Position numbers and translations under genes: made by a program. From contig JAGTTD010000005.1 of the NCBI GenBank assembly GCA_018398585.1, positions 11,645,355 to 11,709,354 of the forward strand: a DNA stretch of 64,000 nt, in the 5' to 3' direction. This DNA is from Simmondsia chinensis. Taxonomy: Eukaryota; Streptophyta; Magnoliopsida; Caryophyllales; Simmondsiaceae. Of the stretch, positions 11,641 to 22,302 are shown piece after piece. Below the pieces are notes generated by a model. The model was not told the origin of the DNA, made no database searches, and saw only the letters and a program-made list of their open reading frames with translations. How positions within the stretch are numbered: position 1 is the first letter of the stretch; each line of letters starts with the position of its first letter.

Positions 11641-13853
11641 TGTTGGGAATAGTATTCTGAAAATTCAAATTTAACCTGTATAAGTTATTTTATTAATGAA
11701 TAAAATTGAACTTCCAGTTGTTTCCTATTGAATTTGTGTAAGCGAGCATTTATACTACATGTGATTTTCTTTCGAGTAATATCCATGAGATGGGTGTAGT
11801 CCTCAGACTACAATTTACATGTTTGTTCTAAGTGATTTATAAGATTAACCCATATATAGACTTGAAAAAAAAAATGGTATGGATTGTTGTTTGAAAAACT
11901 TGTAGTCAAATACAAGTTTGGACTAGTTGTATGCTAAGACTATAACGTGACACTTTAGATGACTTGTCTTGGTCATGTGGATGATGATCCAAAAGTGTTA
12001 GGTTGGTGTATTTAATAAGATTGACACACTGAGTTGGGCCATGTGAGTTGCTTGTTTCTAGATTACTATTGGAGATGAGTGATTCATGTTGTACTGTTTG
12101 AACGACGACTCTAAATCTTAAGAGTATTTTGGACTTATGCTTAGAATGTTAGTTACTTTGGTGTACTATAAGTAAGGTCTAGACAAATGACTGAATTGCC
12201 ATATACACTGTACAGCAGCGTGAAGTGGGACAAGGATCAACAACAACAATAGCCCCAGTGCCACAGGGGCTCCCGCACGAAGCAGGGTCTGGGGGGTGGA
12301 TGTACGCAGCCTTCCTCCTCCGGGTGGAAAAGAGGCTGTTTCCGAGGACCCCTATCCTGAAGATCGAGTCGTCATGAGAACATGGTATCCTGGAAACTAT
12401 GGAAGCCACAAAGGATCATGTATTCAATATTAAATCTACAGTCTCTTATGAGATACATATGCCCTCTTAGTTGATTCGCAAGTGTTTGAATAATTCGGAA
12501 TCTTTGGCCACAGTGTTCCACGTGTTTGACATTTGGAATTTATACTATAAATATGTTCAAGTATAAGTGAATTATTAGATAAAGGGCGAGCCGGTAACTA
12601 ATGGAGAAGTTGTGAGAAGGATAATGATAGTAGTTATAATTATTTTTTGTCATGGATATCTAGTTAAGCAGCTATTGTCATCAATACAGTCTATTTGGGA
12701 ATTATCGAATAAATGATTTAAGTCTAGAGTGTAGTGGAATTTATTTAGTGGAATTAAGTCTTATTAAATGGTAACTAAATTTTATCATGAAATGGTAATT
12801 AATTTAATCCATTTGGAGCTAGATTTAAATTGTCCCTATACAAGCCTTTGATTTTATTACCATTGAAAAAATATTAAAAGAAATCATGATATGAGTAAAT
12901 TTAAATTTGCCAAACATTATTCATGGGATGAATAAAAATTAAAAATTATAAAATAAAATAATTTTTAAAAATTAAAATTCATAAGGTGAATTTTTACATG
13001 TGGAAAATAAAGCAAAAAAAAAATCAAAAATATCGCATTTACATAGGTAGCAATTTGTGTGAAACACTGGTAGCCAATTAGCACGCGAGGCTGCTTAGGG
13101 GAGGGCTTCGTGCCAATCAATGCCCGCCACGTGGCACATGCTCGCGGGACAAGACTGGAAATCAGCATGTGCTTGCGCAGGCCAATCACTGGCCACCACG
13201 TGGCACACGGAGGAAAATTTAATGCGCTTTGAACTGGCTGTTGAAACGCCTTGTTTATGTTTTATTTTTATACGTAACGATGCATTCTGTGTTTGACCTG
13301 CGAATCCCACATCGATTCTTTGGTTCTTTTTTGCTTCGGTAGCCTTTTATAAATAAAGGTATCAGTTTCATGGTTTGGCATTAATTAATTCCAAAAATAA
13401 AAGGTTTATAAAAGTATTGACTTTCGGAGACCTGACTAGAGAGAAAATTTCCCTTAAAAATTTTCTTTCCTTAGCTAATATTTTTCGGATCCCAGTCTCC
13501 GAGCGTTTTGAGGTCATTGTGTAGAAGACTTCTGGGTCTCTGCTTTCTCGGAGTATTTTATTATTCTTTCGGTTTTCTTTATTTGGAGTAATTCTAGGTA
13601 TTCTTCTTTCTTTTTCTTTTAAGTTTTTTATTTTTCTATTTTTTTACAGTTTTCTTGTTATGCTAGTTTAAGTTCATGTAATTATTATGAATATATTAGA
13701 ATAGAGGCCTGCAGATTTATATTAAGAATTTAAACCTGTAGATTTAAAATTAGGAATTTGAAATCAACCTTAGGTTCAAAATTAAGAATATTAAACCCTT
13801 CCGCTACATTAACTTTATTAAATTAGGCAAAATTTTTTAAATTCGTCCCAACA
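11641..13853 (+). repeat. 3' LTR of Copia element A
   Basis: Starts TGTTGGGAATAG directly after the purine tract and ends CCCAACA before the TGAGT repeat. It is 2213 bp including a 171-bp SINE. It aligns with 4753-7288 with many substitutions and indels, so the insertion is old. TATAAATA at 13348-13355 is shared. Confidence 0.88.
12240..12410 (-). mobile_element. Au-like SINE in the 3' LTR of element A
   Basis: The 171-bp insertion is absent from the matching point of the 5' LTR (about 5345). It has the (CAA)n end at the left, then the reverse complement of the Au-like body: 'gggctcccgc', 'gcagggtctgggg', 'gtacgcagcc' and 'ggctgtttccg'. Flanks repeat AAGGATCA (12232-12239 and 12411-12418). 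The SINE is thus on the minus strand with a (TTG)n tail. Assignment to the Au superfamily is by recalled body motifs. Confidence 0.75.
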
Positions 13854-14004
13854 TGAGTTACACACATATGTCTCTGCTCAGACCCTCGAGCTTCGGTAGT
13901 GACCCGATTCACAATAGCTCTAGCAAGTGCTCCTTTCCCTTGCAAATTCTGCTACGCCTTTCCCTTATATCCCTGCGGATATCCGTACAGTTTAAAATAC
14001 ATAA
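13854..14004 (-). pseudogene. Outer Copia gag remnant: zinc-knuckle end
   Basis: After the TGAGT repeat the minus-strand Copia resumes. The minus strand reads FKLYGYPQGYKGKA, the sequence that normally follows the gag zinc knuckle in Copia. It is cut at 14004 by the element at 14005. The knuckle itself (CTHCGQLGHV) continues beyond that insertion, at 19120. Confidence 0.75.
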
Positions 14005-15396
14005 TGTTGGGCCCTAAGGGCCATTTACATTGTAATTTTGATGATAACAATTATTTAATGGGTCACTGTATTTAATTGTTCTAATTTTATTTTAAAATGA
14101 CTGATAAGAAAGCTAAGCAAAATCAAGATAGATCACGTTAATACCAAACTTTTTAAGATGATGGATCAAGAAAAAAATGATCAAAGTTGAAGAGAAAATT
14201 CATCCAAAATCAAGAAAACAAGATCCACGTCCAGGTGCTTCAAGTTGTTTGTTTTTATTTTAGAACACAGGATCGAGATATATCAATTGGTCAAAATTTC
14301 AATATTGATATGAAATGCTCAAATAAAAATGCTTTTAAAATATTTTGAAATTTTGATTTTCAAATCTTATATTGAGAACGCTCAATTCAAATTGAAGCCA
14401 ATTAAAATTTTTTATTAAAATATTTTATAAATCGGTATTATGGAAAGCATGTCCAAAATAACAAGATCAAAAATTTTATTAGGGTGATATTTTGGCTTGA
14501 TTAGAAATTCAAATAAATAAGCCAAGCATGGAAAAAAAAAAAAAGCTAAATATGGTAAATTAATCAAGCTAAACGGTCAAAATTATTCAAATTCATCAAG
14601 GCATGCTGAGTGTTAACATACACAAGGGATGTGTCAACACATAGACATACAGTAGCAAACCCAAGCTGTTGTGTGTCAATACAAAACCCCTGTGTGTCGA
14701 CACACAGCCCTACGATGGGTTCAAACAGCTACTTCTTCATTTGATTTTTTTCCCCTCAGCCTCTCATTTGCTTATAAATAGAACTTGAATGCTTTGGTTT
14801 AAATCATCCATTTCTCTCTAAACATTCTTGATTAAAAGCTCTTGTTCTCTTATTGTGCTTTAACGTTTTAATTTCATGTTTTTTTTAAAGTTTTCTTGAG
14901 CACCAGTAGTTCTCTATATTGTTGATTGTTTGAACTTAATTGGCATTTCCTTAGCTTTGGTTAAACTTGATTTATTATCAATTTACTCTTAAAAAGAGTG
15001 AAAATTTCATTGCTTTAATTCTTTTTATTGTAAAGGTTGGATTCTGAACCTATTCTTACAAAAGGGTCGACTGTAAAAGGTTGGATCTTGAGCTTGCATG
15101 CAAAAAGACCGATTGCAAAGGTTGGATCTTGAGTCTGGGTTTTTAAAAAGAATCATCAAGCTTAGTGAAAGACTCAAGTGACAAAGAGTAGTTACTTGAA
15201 GAATGGATTAGCTTCCGAGTTAGAAGTAAACTACTATAAAAATTGATGTGCATAATTTTCTTCTTGTCTTTACTTTTTATATTTCATATTTGTTGTTTAT
15301 CCTTCAATTTAATTTTTGGTTCTTAAAGTCTAAATTTTAATTTTATCGCAAAAGAACCTAATTCATCCCCCCCCCCGGTTGCTATTTGGGTCTTCA
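14005..15396 (+). repeat. 5' LTR of the gag-only element
   Basis: 1392 bp, TGTTGGGCCC to GGGTCTTCA, followed by ATTGGTATTAGAGCTAG, the initiator tRNA-Met-type primer site (about 15397-15412). A likely TATA region 'cttataaatag' is near 14770. Aligns with 17597-19119. Confidence 0.85.
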
Positions 15397-15548
15397 ATTG
15401 GTATTAGAGCTAGTATTCTTCTATCATTTGGTTTAATAGCCTTAGAGTGATCTTTATGACAATATTTGCACCTATTTTGGGCAAGGGTCAATCATCCGAC
15501 AAGCCTCCACTAAAAATGTGACTTTTTATTACGTCTATTGATTTTGAC

Positions 15549-16524
15549 TTGTGGCTAATCACTAAAAATGGTTATTTTGTTTCTTCAATGAATGAAGAAA
15601 ATGCAATTATTTATAAATTTGAAAATGAGCTTGTCCAATATGACAAGACAAAACTTGAGAAAAACACTAAAGCTCACTTCCAATTATTATGTGCTATTAC
15701 TCCCAATGTGTTTAATGATGTTAAAAATTGCAAGACTGCAAAGGAGATTGGGGACAAACTTGAAGCCACATTTGAAAGAAAATTGGATGAAGAATCTCTT
15801 GATACAGGTGAAGCGGAGCAAGTGAATTCGTGTCTCATGGCCATTGAATCTGAAGAAGAAGAAAAAGAAGAAGAACTTGAAAAAGATGAGGTAAATAATT
15901 TATCTTATAATGAGCTTACGACTAGTTTTCATGAGTTATATGTTGCATTTGAAAAATTGAGAACTAAATACTCTTTAAGAAAAAGGAGCTAGAAAAAGGG
16001 TCAAAGCAATGTTTAGTGCTTAAGGTTGAAAACGAAAATAAAGTCGTTGAATGATCAAGCTGAAACATTAATTAATGAAAAGCAATCCTTAGAAGAAAAG
16101 CTCCTTTCAAATGAATATAAAAATGAAGAGTTCAAGGAAGATGATTATGCTAAAAGAAAATAAATCTTTGAAAGAGCAAGTAGAAGAACTCTCACAAATT
16201 TCAAATAAGTTTTTCAAGGGGCAAGAAGCACTTGAAAAAATACTTCCTTCTCAAAGACCCACTTATAATAATGAGGGAATTAGCTATAATGAAAATGTTC
16301 AAAAAAAAAAAAATTGAATATACTTTTGTCAAAGCCTCCTCTCCACCGATGAGCTCTATAAGATGTTATTATTTTGGTGATCATGGGCATATTGTGCATC
16401 GATGCCAATTTAAAAAGAATTTGACAAAAACCAAGATGGTTTGGGTTCCAAAGGGATCTCGACCACATAAGGTCAAGACTAACAATGAAGGATCAATAAA
16501 AATTTGGGTACCAAAAGTTCGCTA
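15549..16524 (+). pseudogene. Gag remnant of the gag-only element
   Basis: The first open part (15549-15992) begins inside the N-terminal Copia gag domain and holds VFNDVKNCKTAKEIGDKLEA, typical of the UBN2-type gag. It then jumps to an acidic Glu-rich stretch and a coiled-coil-like region. The helical middle of gag that normally lies between appears deleted. After stops and shifts, a knuckle-like CYYFGDHGHIVHRC is at about 16360 (second Cys replaced by Phe), then two WVPK motifs. The frame ends at about 16524 with KIWVPKVR. A (A)12 run near 16305 breaks the frame. Not functional as read. Confidence 0.7.
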
Positions 16525-17596
16525 AGTTGTGTAGGTGTGATTGAAGATTGAGAACACAAATCGAAAGTAATGCTTGGATAGTAGTTTTATAAATCATATA
16601 ACCTGAGATAAATCTGAGTCCATTTCTATAAACCACGGAAAGGAAATCTCACTTTCAACACAAAAAAAAAAAAAAAAAAAATCTTTGTATCGGTATTGTT
16701 GCTTCCAACTCTTCTCCTTGCATAGGCATTCAAAAAAAACAAAAAAAAAAGGAAACAACAACTAACTCACTCTTCCACTTGCATAGATGATGGTTTACTT
16801 GTTAATACTCTTATGTGTAATCTTCTAAACATTAGTCTATTATATGATAAAGGTTATTATGTGCATTTTTCAGTAATCAACAAAAAGCACAAGGAAAGGG
16901 AGAGAAATTAACTGACTTCCCATATCAAAGGCAATATATAATAGCATGCATAAACAAAGAGAAATGTCACACATCGTCAAGAGTCATAGCATTTCATTTA
17001 ATTCAAACATAGTGATGTAAAGAAATGAAAAATGTAGCTAAAAATGTTTTAAAAAAATATATTTAAGGGGTTGGGGTCTTTACCTATATGATAAAAAGTC
17101 TAAAATCTTTTGAAGCGTTAATCGCGTCTCAGTATGAAATTCTTGTGTCTCAGTGTAGAATTCTTTAAAACTTGAGTGTAAGGAAGATACGTGTTTTTCC
17201 GAGGAAGCAAGTTGGTCACTTACACTTCTTCTTTTCGGAGGCCCTTGTTGAGATTCTTCCTTATTAATCCCATCGCCTTCTTCATGAAAATTTTCCTCTT
17301 CCTCGTCTCCCTCTTCATCTCTTCAGGATGAGAGAAGTTGGTGTTTAGTTAATTCATGTGGTAAAAATGATGGTTGGTGTAAGTTATTGAACATCTAACT
17401 CTGAAAAATGCATCAACCATATTATGAAGTTTGTGTGTTTGATTGAGAAATATTAAAAATGATGTTCATATTAAGCTCTTAAATACTTCATAATATATTT
17501 TGATTGATTAATACCTTTATGGTGAATTCAATACTTTAACTTTCATATCTTTAAGAGAAAATACCAAATATTTGTCATCATAAAAAAAGGGGACAT
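16525..17596 (+). other. Non-coding interior of the gag-only element
   Basis: No pol domain could be read on either strand in this 1.07 kb. It has poly(A) runs near 16662 and 16735 and a short acidic-coding-like stretch near 17270 that matches nothing I know. It ends with the purine tract aaaaaaaggggaca before the 3' LTR. Confidence 0.6.
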
Positions 17597-19119
17597 TGTT
17601 GGCCTTAAAGGCCATTTACATTGTAATTTTAATGATAACAATTATTGAGTGAGTCATTATATTTAATTGTTCTAATTTTGTTTGAAAATTACTCATAAGA
17701 AAGCTACAAAAAATAAGATAGACCATGTTGATACCAGGCTTTTCAAGAGGATAGATCAAGAAGAAATGATCAAAGTTAAAGAGAAAATTCATCCAAAATC
17801 AAGAGAACAAGATCTAAGTTCAGACATTTCAAGTTGTTTGTTTTTATTAATAGGACTTAGGATTGGGAGTTCCCTAGAGACATCGCCTAGTAGTAGAGAA
17901 TATTGGTGGCCTTACACGTCACCTGGGTTCAAATCTCCACTATGAAACTTGTGGCTCCCCTTATGGGGATTTTAAGGGTATTCCCACCCCCCGCGCTAAT
18001 CTACCCCAAAAAAAAAAAAAAAGACTTAACGGGATATTTATATGTGATGCTCTAACAAATATATATTTAAAATATTTTAAAATTTTGATTTCTAAATCTT
18101 ACTTTCAAAACACTCAATTCAAATTGAATCCAATTCAATTTTTCAATAAAAATATTTTATAAATTGGTATTATAGAAAAACATGCCCAAACTAACAAGAT
18201 TAAAAATTTTATTAGGATGATATTTTAGCTTGATTAGAAATTCAAATAAATAAGCCAAACATGAAAATTATTTTAAAAAATAAACTAAACATGGTAAATC
18301 AATCAAGCTAAATAGTCAAAATTGTTCAAATCCATTCAAGCATGCTAAGTGTCGATACAAAGACATAGAGTAGCCAACCCAAGCTGCTGTGTGCGACACA
18401 CACAGCCTTGCAATGGGTTCAAATGGCTACTTTTGAAATTGATTTCTTTTCTAATTTTTTAAATACTATTCAAACATCTTTAAGACTCTCCTTTGCCTAT
18501 AAATAGGACTTGAATGCTTTGGTTTAAATCATCCAATTCTATCTAAGCATTCTTGATTTAACGCACTTGTTCTCTTATTGTGCTTTAACGTTTTAATTTC
18601 GAGTTTTTCTTAAAGTTTTCTTGAGCATCACTAATTCTCTATATTGTTCATTGTTTGAGCTTAATTGGCATATTCTCAGCTTTGACTAAGCTTGATTTAT
18701 TATCAATTCACTCTTAAATAGTGTGAAATTTTCATTGTTTTAATTCTTTTTATTGTAAAGATTGGCTTGAGCCTGCTGTTACAAAAGGGTCAATTGTAAA
18801 AGGTTGAGTCTTAAACCTATGTACCAAAAAACCGGTAGTAATGATTGGATCTTGAGCCTAGGTTTTTAAAAAGGATGATCAAGTTTAGTGAAAGGCTCAT
18901 GTGACAAAAAATAGTTACTTAAAGAGTGGATTAGCTTTCAGGTAGGAAGTGAACCACTATAAAAATCGCTTTGCATCATTTGCTTCTCGCATTTACTTTT
19001 TATATTTTGTATTCATTGTTTATCCTTCAATTTAATTTTTGATTCTTAAAGTTTAAATTTTCATATTATCGTAAAATAACCTAATTCAACCCCCTCTTAG
19101 GTTGCTATTTGGGCCTTCA
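17597..19119 (+). repeat. 3' LTR of the gag-only element
   Basis: 1523 bp, TGTTGGCC to GGGCCTTCA. It aligns with the 5' LTR and is longer mainly because of a SINE at about 17867-18022. Divergence is visible throughout, including an indel that removed part of the 'gtgtcgacac' stretch. Confidence 0.85.
17867..18022 (+). mobile_element. tRNA-derived SINE with poly(A) tail
   Basis: This block is absent from the matching point of the 5' LTR (about 14270). It contains a tRNA-like B box GGGTTCAAATCTC (about 17927) with an A-box-like stretch upstream, and a body with 'ggctccccttatgggga'. It ends in 15 A at 18008-18022. GACTTA occurs on both sides (17854 and 18023), a likely decayed target repeat. 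It differs from the Au-like and 176-bp families in this window. Confidence 0.6.
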
Positions 19120-19440
19120 TTTACGACATGCCCAAGCTGTCCACAATGAGTGCACATAGGCCTTTCCTTTTGCACATTTTTTCCCTCCTTGTTCGCCATT
19201 TTGTGCCTTAGTGAACATAAAGTTTTCTGTGTTCTGTTCAGCTACTGTATCACTGGAATTTGTGATTTCTTGCCACGTCTCTTGCTGAAAAACCTTTCCA
19301 AAGGTAGCACTAACAGAGGGAAGGGGTTGATTTGTAAAATCTTCTCACGAATTTGTGTAAACAGATCATTAAGTCCTATGAGAAAAACCATTATACACCT
19401 CGCTCTCTACTCGCAAATGCTGTATGCAAAAAATACAATT
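19120..19440 (-). pseudogene. Outer Copia gag remnant: gag body and zinc knuckle
   Basis: Minus strand, first the gag body: a hydrophobic FLIGLNDLF-type segment (usual FL.GL...) near 19380, then INPLPS with VFQQE, which is the Copia gag pattern 'DPLPS...V...E'. The knuckle CTHCGQLGHV follows near 19135. It joins directly to the piece at 13854-14004 once the gag-only element is removed. The 5' part of this Copia beyond 19440 could not be found. Confidence 0.75.
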
Positions 19441-19619
19441 AATTTTAACAATAACAAAATGTAAACAATTAAATAATAGCAAGAGAAAAAAGTAAATAAA
19501 ATACCTATAATTGTAATTGTAGTATGACACCTAATTACTCAAATTTCTTTTTTGAGCACTAATATAACTTAATTTGGTATTTAGGAAAAAGTAAGGCATG
19601 ATACAAAAATACAAATTTA

Positions 19620-19766
19620 AATGTATTTAACCCACTGTAATCCACTCATTGACTCAATTTATAGCTAAACTATTAAAAATTTTCATTAGCAATTTAACTT
19701 AAGTTTTACTTTAAGGACTAAATTGACACTATAGGCAAGGTACATGGACCTTCAATGTCAATGAAC
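19620..19766. repeat. Truncated copy of the Mutator-like MITE
   Basis: The segment from 'acccactgtaatccactc' to 'gtcaatgaacc' follows the right half of the MITE at 32224-32603 in order: 'attgactcaatttata', 'ggactaaattgacac', 'ggcaaggtac'. The left terminal repeat is missing. The remaining bases of 19441-20420 show only AT-rich DNA and a CT-rich stretch near 20050. Confidence 0.55.
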
Positions 19767-20420
19767 CTATAATTTATATGCCTAAATATGTCCAAGGAAG
19801 CCAATATTCTCGACAAATTTATATACTTTATATGCTTAAACCGCAAAAATTGTCCCCTTTTTGTTTCCTTTTTTTTTTTTTTTTTGGATCTAACCATTTT
19901 GTTTCCTTAAACCATGTAATAATGGCATGTATCCATCTTGTCACTTGAAAAAACTGGTTAAATTATACTTCAATACCTTTAAGTTTAGTGTAATATTTAT
20001 TAGTCACAAAATAACTTTGTGATTTATATTTTTAGTTCACGCTGTACATCCTCTTCTCTTTCTCTCTATCTCGCACATTGTTCCCCTCTCTCCATCTCAT
20101 TGTTCCAAACACCAATTTTCAGTGTGATTTTCTTATACTTTCACTTTGTTATTGGGATTAGATTAGTCTTTAGTTCATTAGATGGACCCCGCTGAAGAAT
20201 GATTCACTCCAAATGTTGAAATCAAGAACTTGACTGATGTATAATCAGTCTAGTCAAATCCTTGGTCAAAAAGCTGACAATTAAGACCGACATATGTCCA
20301 CCCCTAACTAGAAGTAACATAACACAGCTCACATTTTTCGACGTGCAATATAGAAGCTGTGGTTAAACCAATTTAGAGATCAATAAACCCTGATAGTAAA
20401 CTTAACATGATCTTACACTA

Positions 20421-20551
20421 CAACAACAACGACAACAATCCCAGTGCCTCAATAGCTCTCGCTTGCTCAAGGTCTAGGAGGGGTAGGATGTACTCAGCCT
20501 TACCCCATCAGAGTGAGACCCAGACGAGAGACTATTTCCTAGGACCTCCAA
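20421..20551 (-). mobile_element. Au-like SINE
   Basis: The (CAA)n end at the left is followed by 'cagtgcctc', 'aaggtctagg', 'gtaggatgtactcagcc' and 'gactatttcc', the reverse-complement Au-like body. CCTGATAGTA occurs at 20389-20398 and 20552-20561, a possible 10-bp target repeat, with 22 bp of extra sequence on the tail side. Confidence 0.65.
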
Positions 20552-20561
20552 CCTGATAGTA

Positions 20562-20984
20562 GATATTTATGAAGAACCTGTATGAAGAGCATGCAGAGCA
20601 TATAAAGTATAGAGATCATGTGAAACATGTATGCATGTAAGCATATAAACAGATAAGCAAGTGATCATGTAAGCAAGTATACATAGGAGCATAACAGCCA
20701 GAGCACAAGGTAAAAGCAAATAAACATGTAGGTCAAAGATCATACATGCGACCCAATGCAAACATATAGAGAGAGTAGAGTGTAGCGCATACAAGGAGAG
20801 AGGAAGGGAGAGAAAGAGAAAGTAGAGAGAGAGGGGAGAGAGTGAGAGGGTAGCAGTAGCGAGTAGCACTATACCCCAGGTGACAAAACCTGGGAGCACT
20901 AAGCGACTAACGTACGTCAGTACTGAGTATATACAAACGAGCATACAAGCAGCCTCGTAGTACTAGGACTAGCCTAGTGCTCGA
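20562..20984. other. Low-complexity region without a recognised feature
   Basis: The stretch is rich in GCAT/ATGT-type short words (for example 'gagcatgcagagcatata') and a GA-rich run near 20810-20850. The minus strand has a 125-codon ORF over it, but its Leu/Ser-rich composition follows the simple sequence, so I do not call it a gene. Confidence 0.4.
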
Positions 20985-21270
20985 TGCTCCTACACCGCTA
21001 AATCGGTTACCCCTATATTAATCCTCCACTGAGCTCTATCTGGGGCCATCTCTTCATTTAGGTTGGGGTAGGCGAGATGTTGTCGAATTGTTTTCGTACA
21101 ACTCTTCTTTGGCCGGCCCCTTCTTCGCTTCCCGACTGTAATAATGAATTGTACGCATCTCCTTACAAGGGCAGTGGTGGGTCCCCATCCACTCTTCTTT
21201 GGCCGGCCTCTTCCGCTTTTCTCGTCTATCAAATTGTCTTCGTCCAACCCTACGAGCACTAAGCGACAAA
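20985..21270 (-). pseudogene. RTE-type LINE 3' coding tail, copy 1
   Basis: The minus strand reads KRRRGRPKKSCTKTI, then LNEEMAPDRAQWRINIGVTD. This is the C-terminal end of RTE-clade plant LINE polyproteins, where G-R-G-R-P-K-K is followed some 20 residues on by a D-R-x-x-W-R motif. The rest of the ORF2 (endonuclease, RT) is not in the window. A second GRGRPKK copy lies at 21190-21240, so the tail appears internally duplicated. Non-functional fragment. Confidence 0.65.
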
Positions 21271-21289
21271 CAAACACCAGAACTATGTC

Positions 21290-21500
21290 TATACACTGCT
21301 CGATGCTCCTATAATGCTATACCGGTTACACCTATATTAATCCCCCACTAAGCTCTATCTTGGACAATCTCTTCATTTAAGTAGAGAGAGGCGAGGTCCT
21401 GCTAAATCGACTCCACCCAACTCTTCTTTGGCCGTCTTCTCCCTCTTTTCCCATCTATAATATGGAGTTGTTCGTATCTCCTCACAGGGGCATCGATTAC
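21290..21500 (-). pseudogene. RTE-type LINE 3' coding tail, copy 2
   Basis: This repeats the 20985-21270 segment at lower identity: 'gctcctata', 'cggttaca', 'aatcccccactaagctctatctt', 'caactcttctttggccgtc' and 'cgtatctcctca' occur in the same order. It encodes the same basic KTAKEE-type tail on the minus strand in a broken frame. From 21500 to 21915 I see no further feature apart from the 3' flank of the U-box gene. Confidence 0.6.
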
Positions 21501-21915
21501 ACGATCTTACACTGTAGAAGAATTCCAATATACAAATTATTTTTACATAACGTATCCCCAAGATCATCAAAACATTCCCAAATAAGTTCCTTATACTTTG
21601 CACAAGTAAACATTTGAACGTCACTTGATCAAGAGAAGGCAAATCAATATTGTTGTTTCATGACCAAATCATCTTTTTCACGTGCATTGAATACTCGAAT
21701 TGGATATAAAATATACAACGAACATTACTCGTCCTAGAAAGCAAACTTTCAAGTAGAGCAATGCAATAAGTACTGCTTTGATTGTACATAAGTTGAGTAT
21801 CCAATAAAACAATCTATTGGATAATAAAAAGACAACGATTTAACATTATCTTTTTATGATCCAGTACTTTCTTGCGTATCTAAATCATGCACATTATACA
21901 ATTTCCTTACAAATT

Positions 21916-22302
21916 TCAACACCCTTGATTCCCATTGTTTTCAGGGCGTTGAAAAAGCTCCAAAAGGCTAGAAGCTTTCCTCTTTGCACGGTCAGTACCA
22001 TTCTCTGAAAGCTCCTTAAGTGCCTCTTCAGCCCCAACCTCCACTGCTAATTTTAAGGGCTTCACATCTCCCATACACAGAGACCACAGCACAGCAGCCG
22101 CATTCTCCCGGTTCCTCGGTGAGCCTGTTCTGATAACCTCCACCAGCACCGGTATCGGCTCGGCCTGACCAATGGCAACTTTCCCTTCTGGGTGGCTTGC
22201 AAGTATCGCCAGTATTGCAAGCGCTTCGTCCACCATCCCACCAGCGGCGTCCTTCAGCAACCTCATGAGCGGCGTTATGATTCCGGCTCGGACGGCTCTC
22301 AC
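21916..22302 (-). CDS. PUB14: U-box gene coding exon 5 and stop
   Basis: 128 codons and a TGA stop at 21916-21918. It begins [16 protein letters not shown], the ARM repeat that follows GNK in this family, and ends with the basic [13 protein letters not shown] tail. Acceptor CACAAG|GTGAGAG. Confidence 0.93.
   Translation of the reverse strand: MRAVRAGIITPLMRLLKDAAGGMVDEALAILAILASHPEGKVAIGQAEPIPVLVEVIRTGSPRNRENAAAVLWSLCMGDVKPLKLAVEVGAEEALKELSENGTDRAKRKASSLLELFQRPENNGNQGC

Larger units (their letters stand above)
4753..13853 (+). mobile_element. Full-length Copia LTR retrotransposon (element A)
   Basis: The ends are TGTTAGGAATAG at 4753 and TCCCAACA at 13853, flanked by the 5-bp direct repeat TGAGT (4748-4752 and 13854-13858). 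It has two long LTRs (4753-7288 and 11641-13853), a tRNA-Met-type primer binding site just after the 5' LTR, and a purine tract (aagtggaagat) just before the 3' LTR. The domain order gag knuckle, protease, integrase, RT, RNase H is that of Copia. The coding part has many stops, so this copy is not autonomous. It landed in the minus-strand Copia whose parts lie at 1195-4752 and 13854-14004. The 5' LTR later took a solo LTR and the 3' LTR a SINE. Confidence 0.9.
14005..19119 (+). mobile_element. Gag-only SIRE-like LTR retrotransposon
   Basis: The LTRs at 14005-15396 and 17597-19119 both start TGTTGG and end TTCA. A primer site (ATTGGTATTAGAGC) follows the 5' LTR and a purine tract (aaaaaaaggggaca) precedes the 3' LTR. 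The 2.2-kb interior codes only for a gag-like protein and a zinc knuckle; no protease, integrase, RT or RNase H is seen. The LTR start, gag wording (KMVWVPKG, IWVPK) and the 'tgtcatcataaaaaaaggggacat' junction recall SIRE-type Copia. It fits the non-autonomous TR-GAG class. It splits the gag knuckle of the outer minus-strand Copia. No clear 5-bp target repeat remains (left CATAA, right TTACG). Confidence 0.78.

Noticed and set aside
20567..20944. 125-codon minus-strand ORF with Leu/Ser-rich sequence
   Set aside because: It follows a low-complexity GCAT/GA-rich tract and has no domain; composition explains the open frame.
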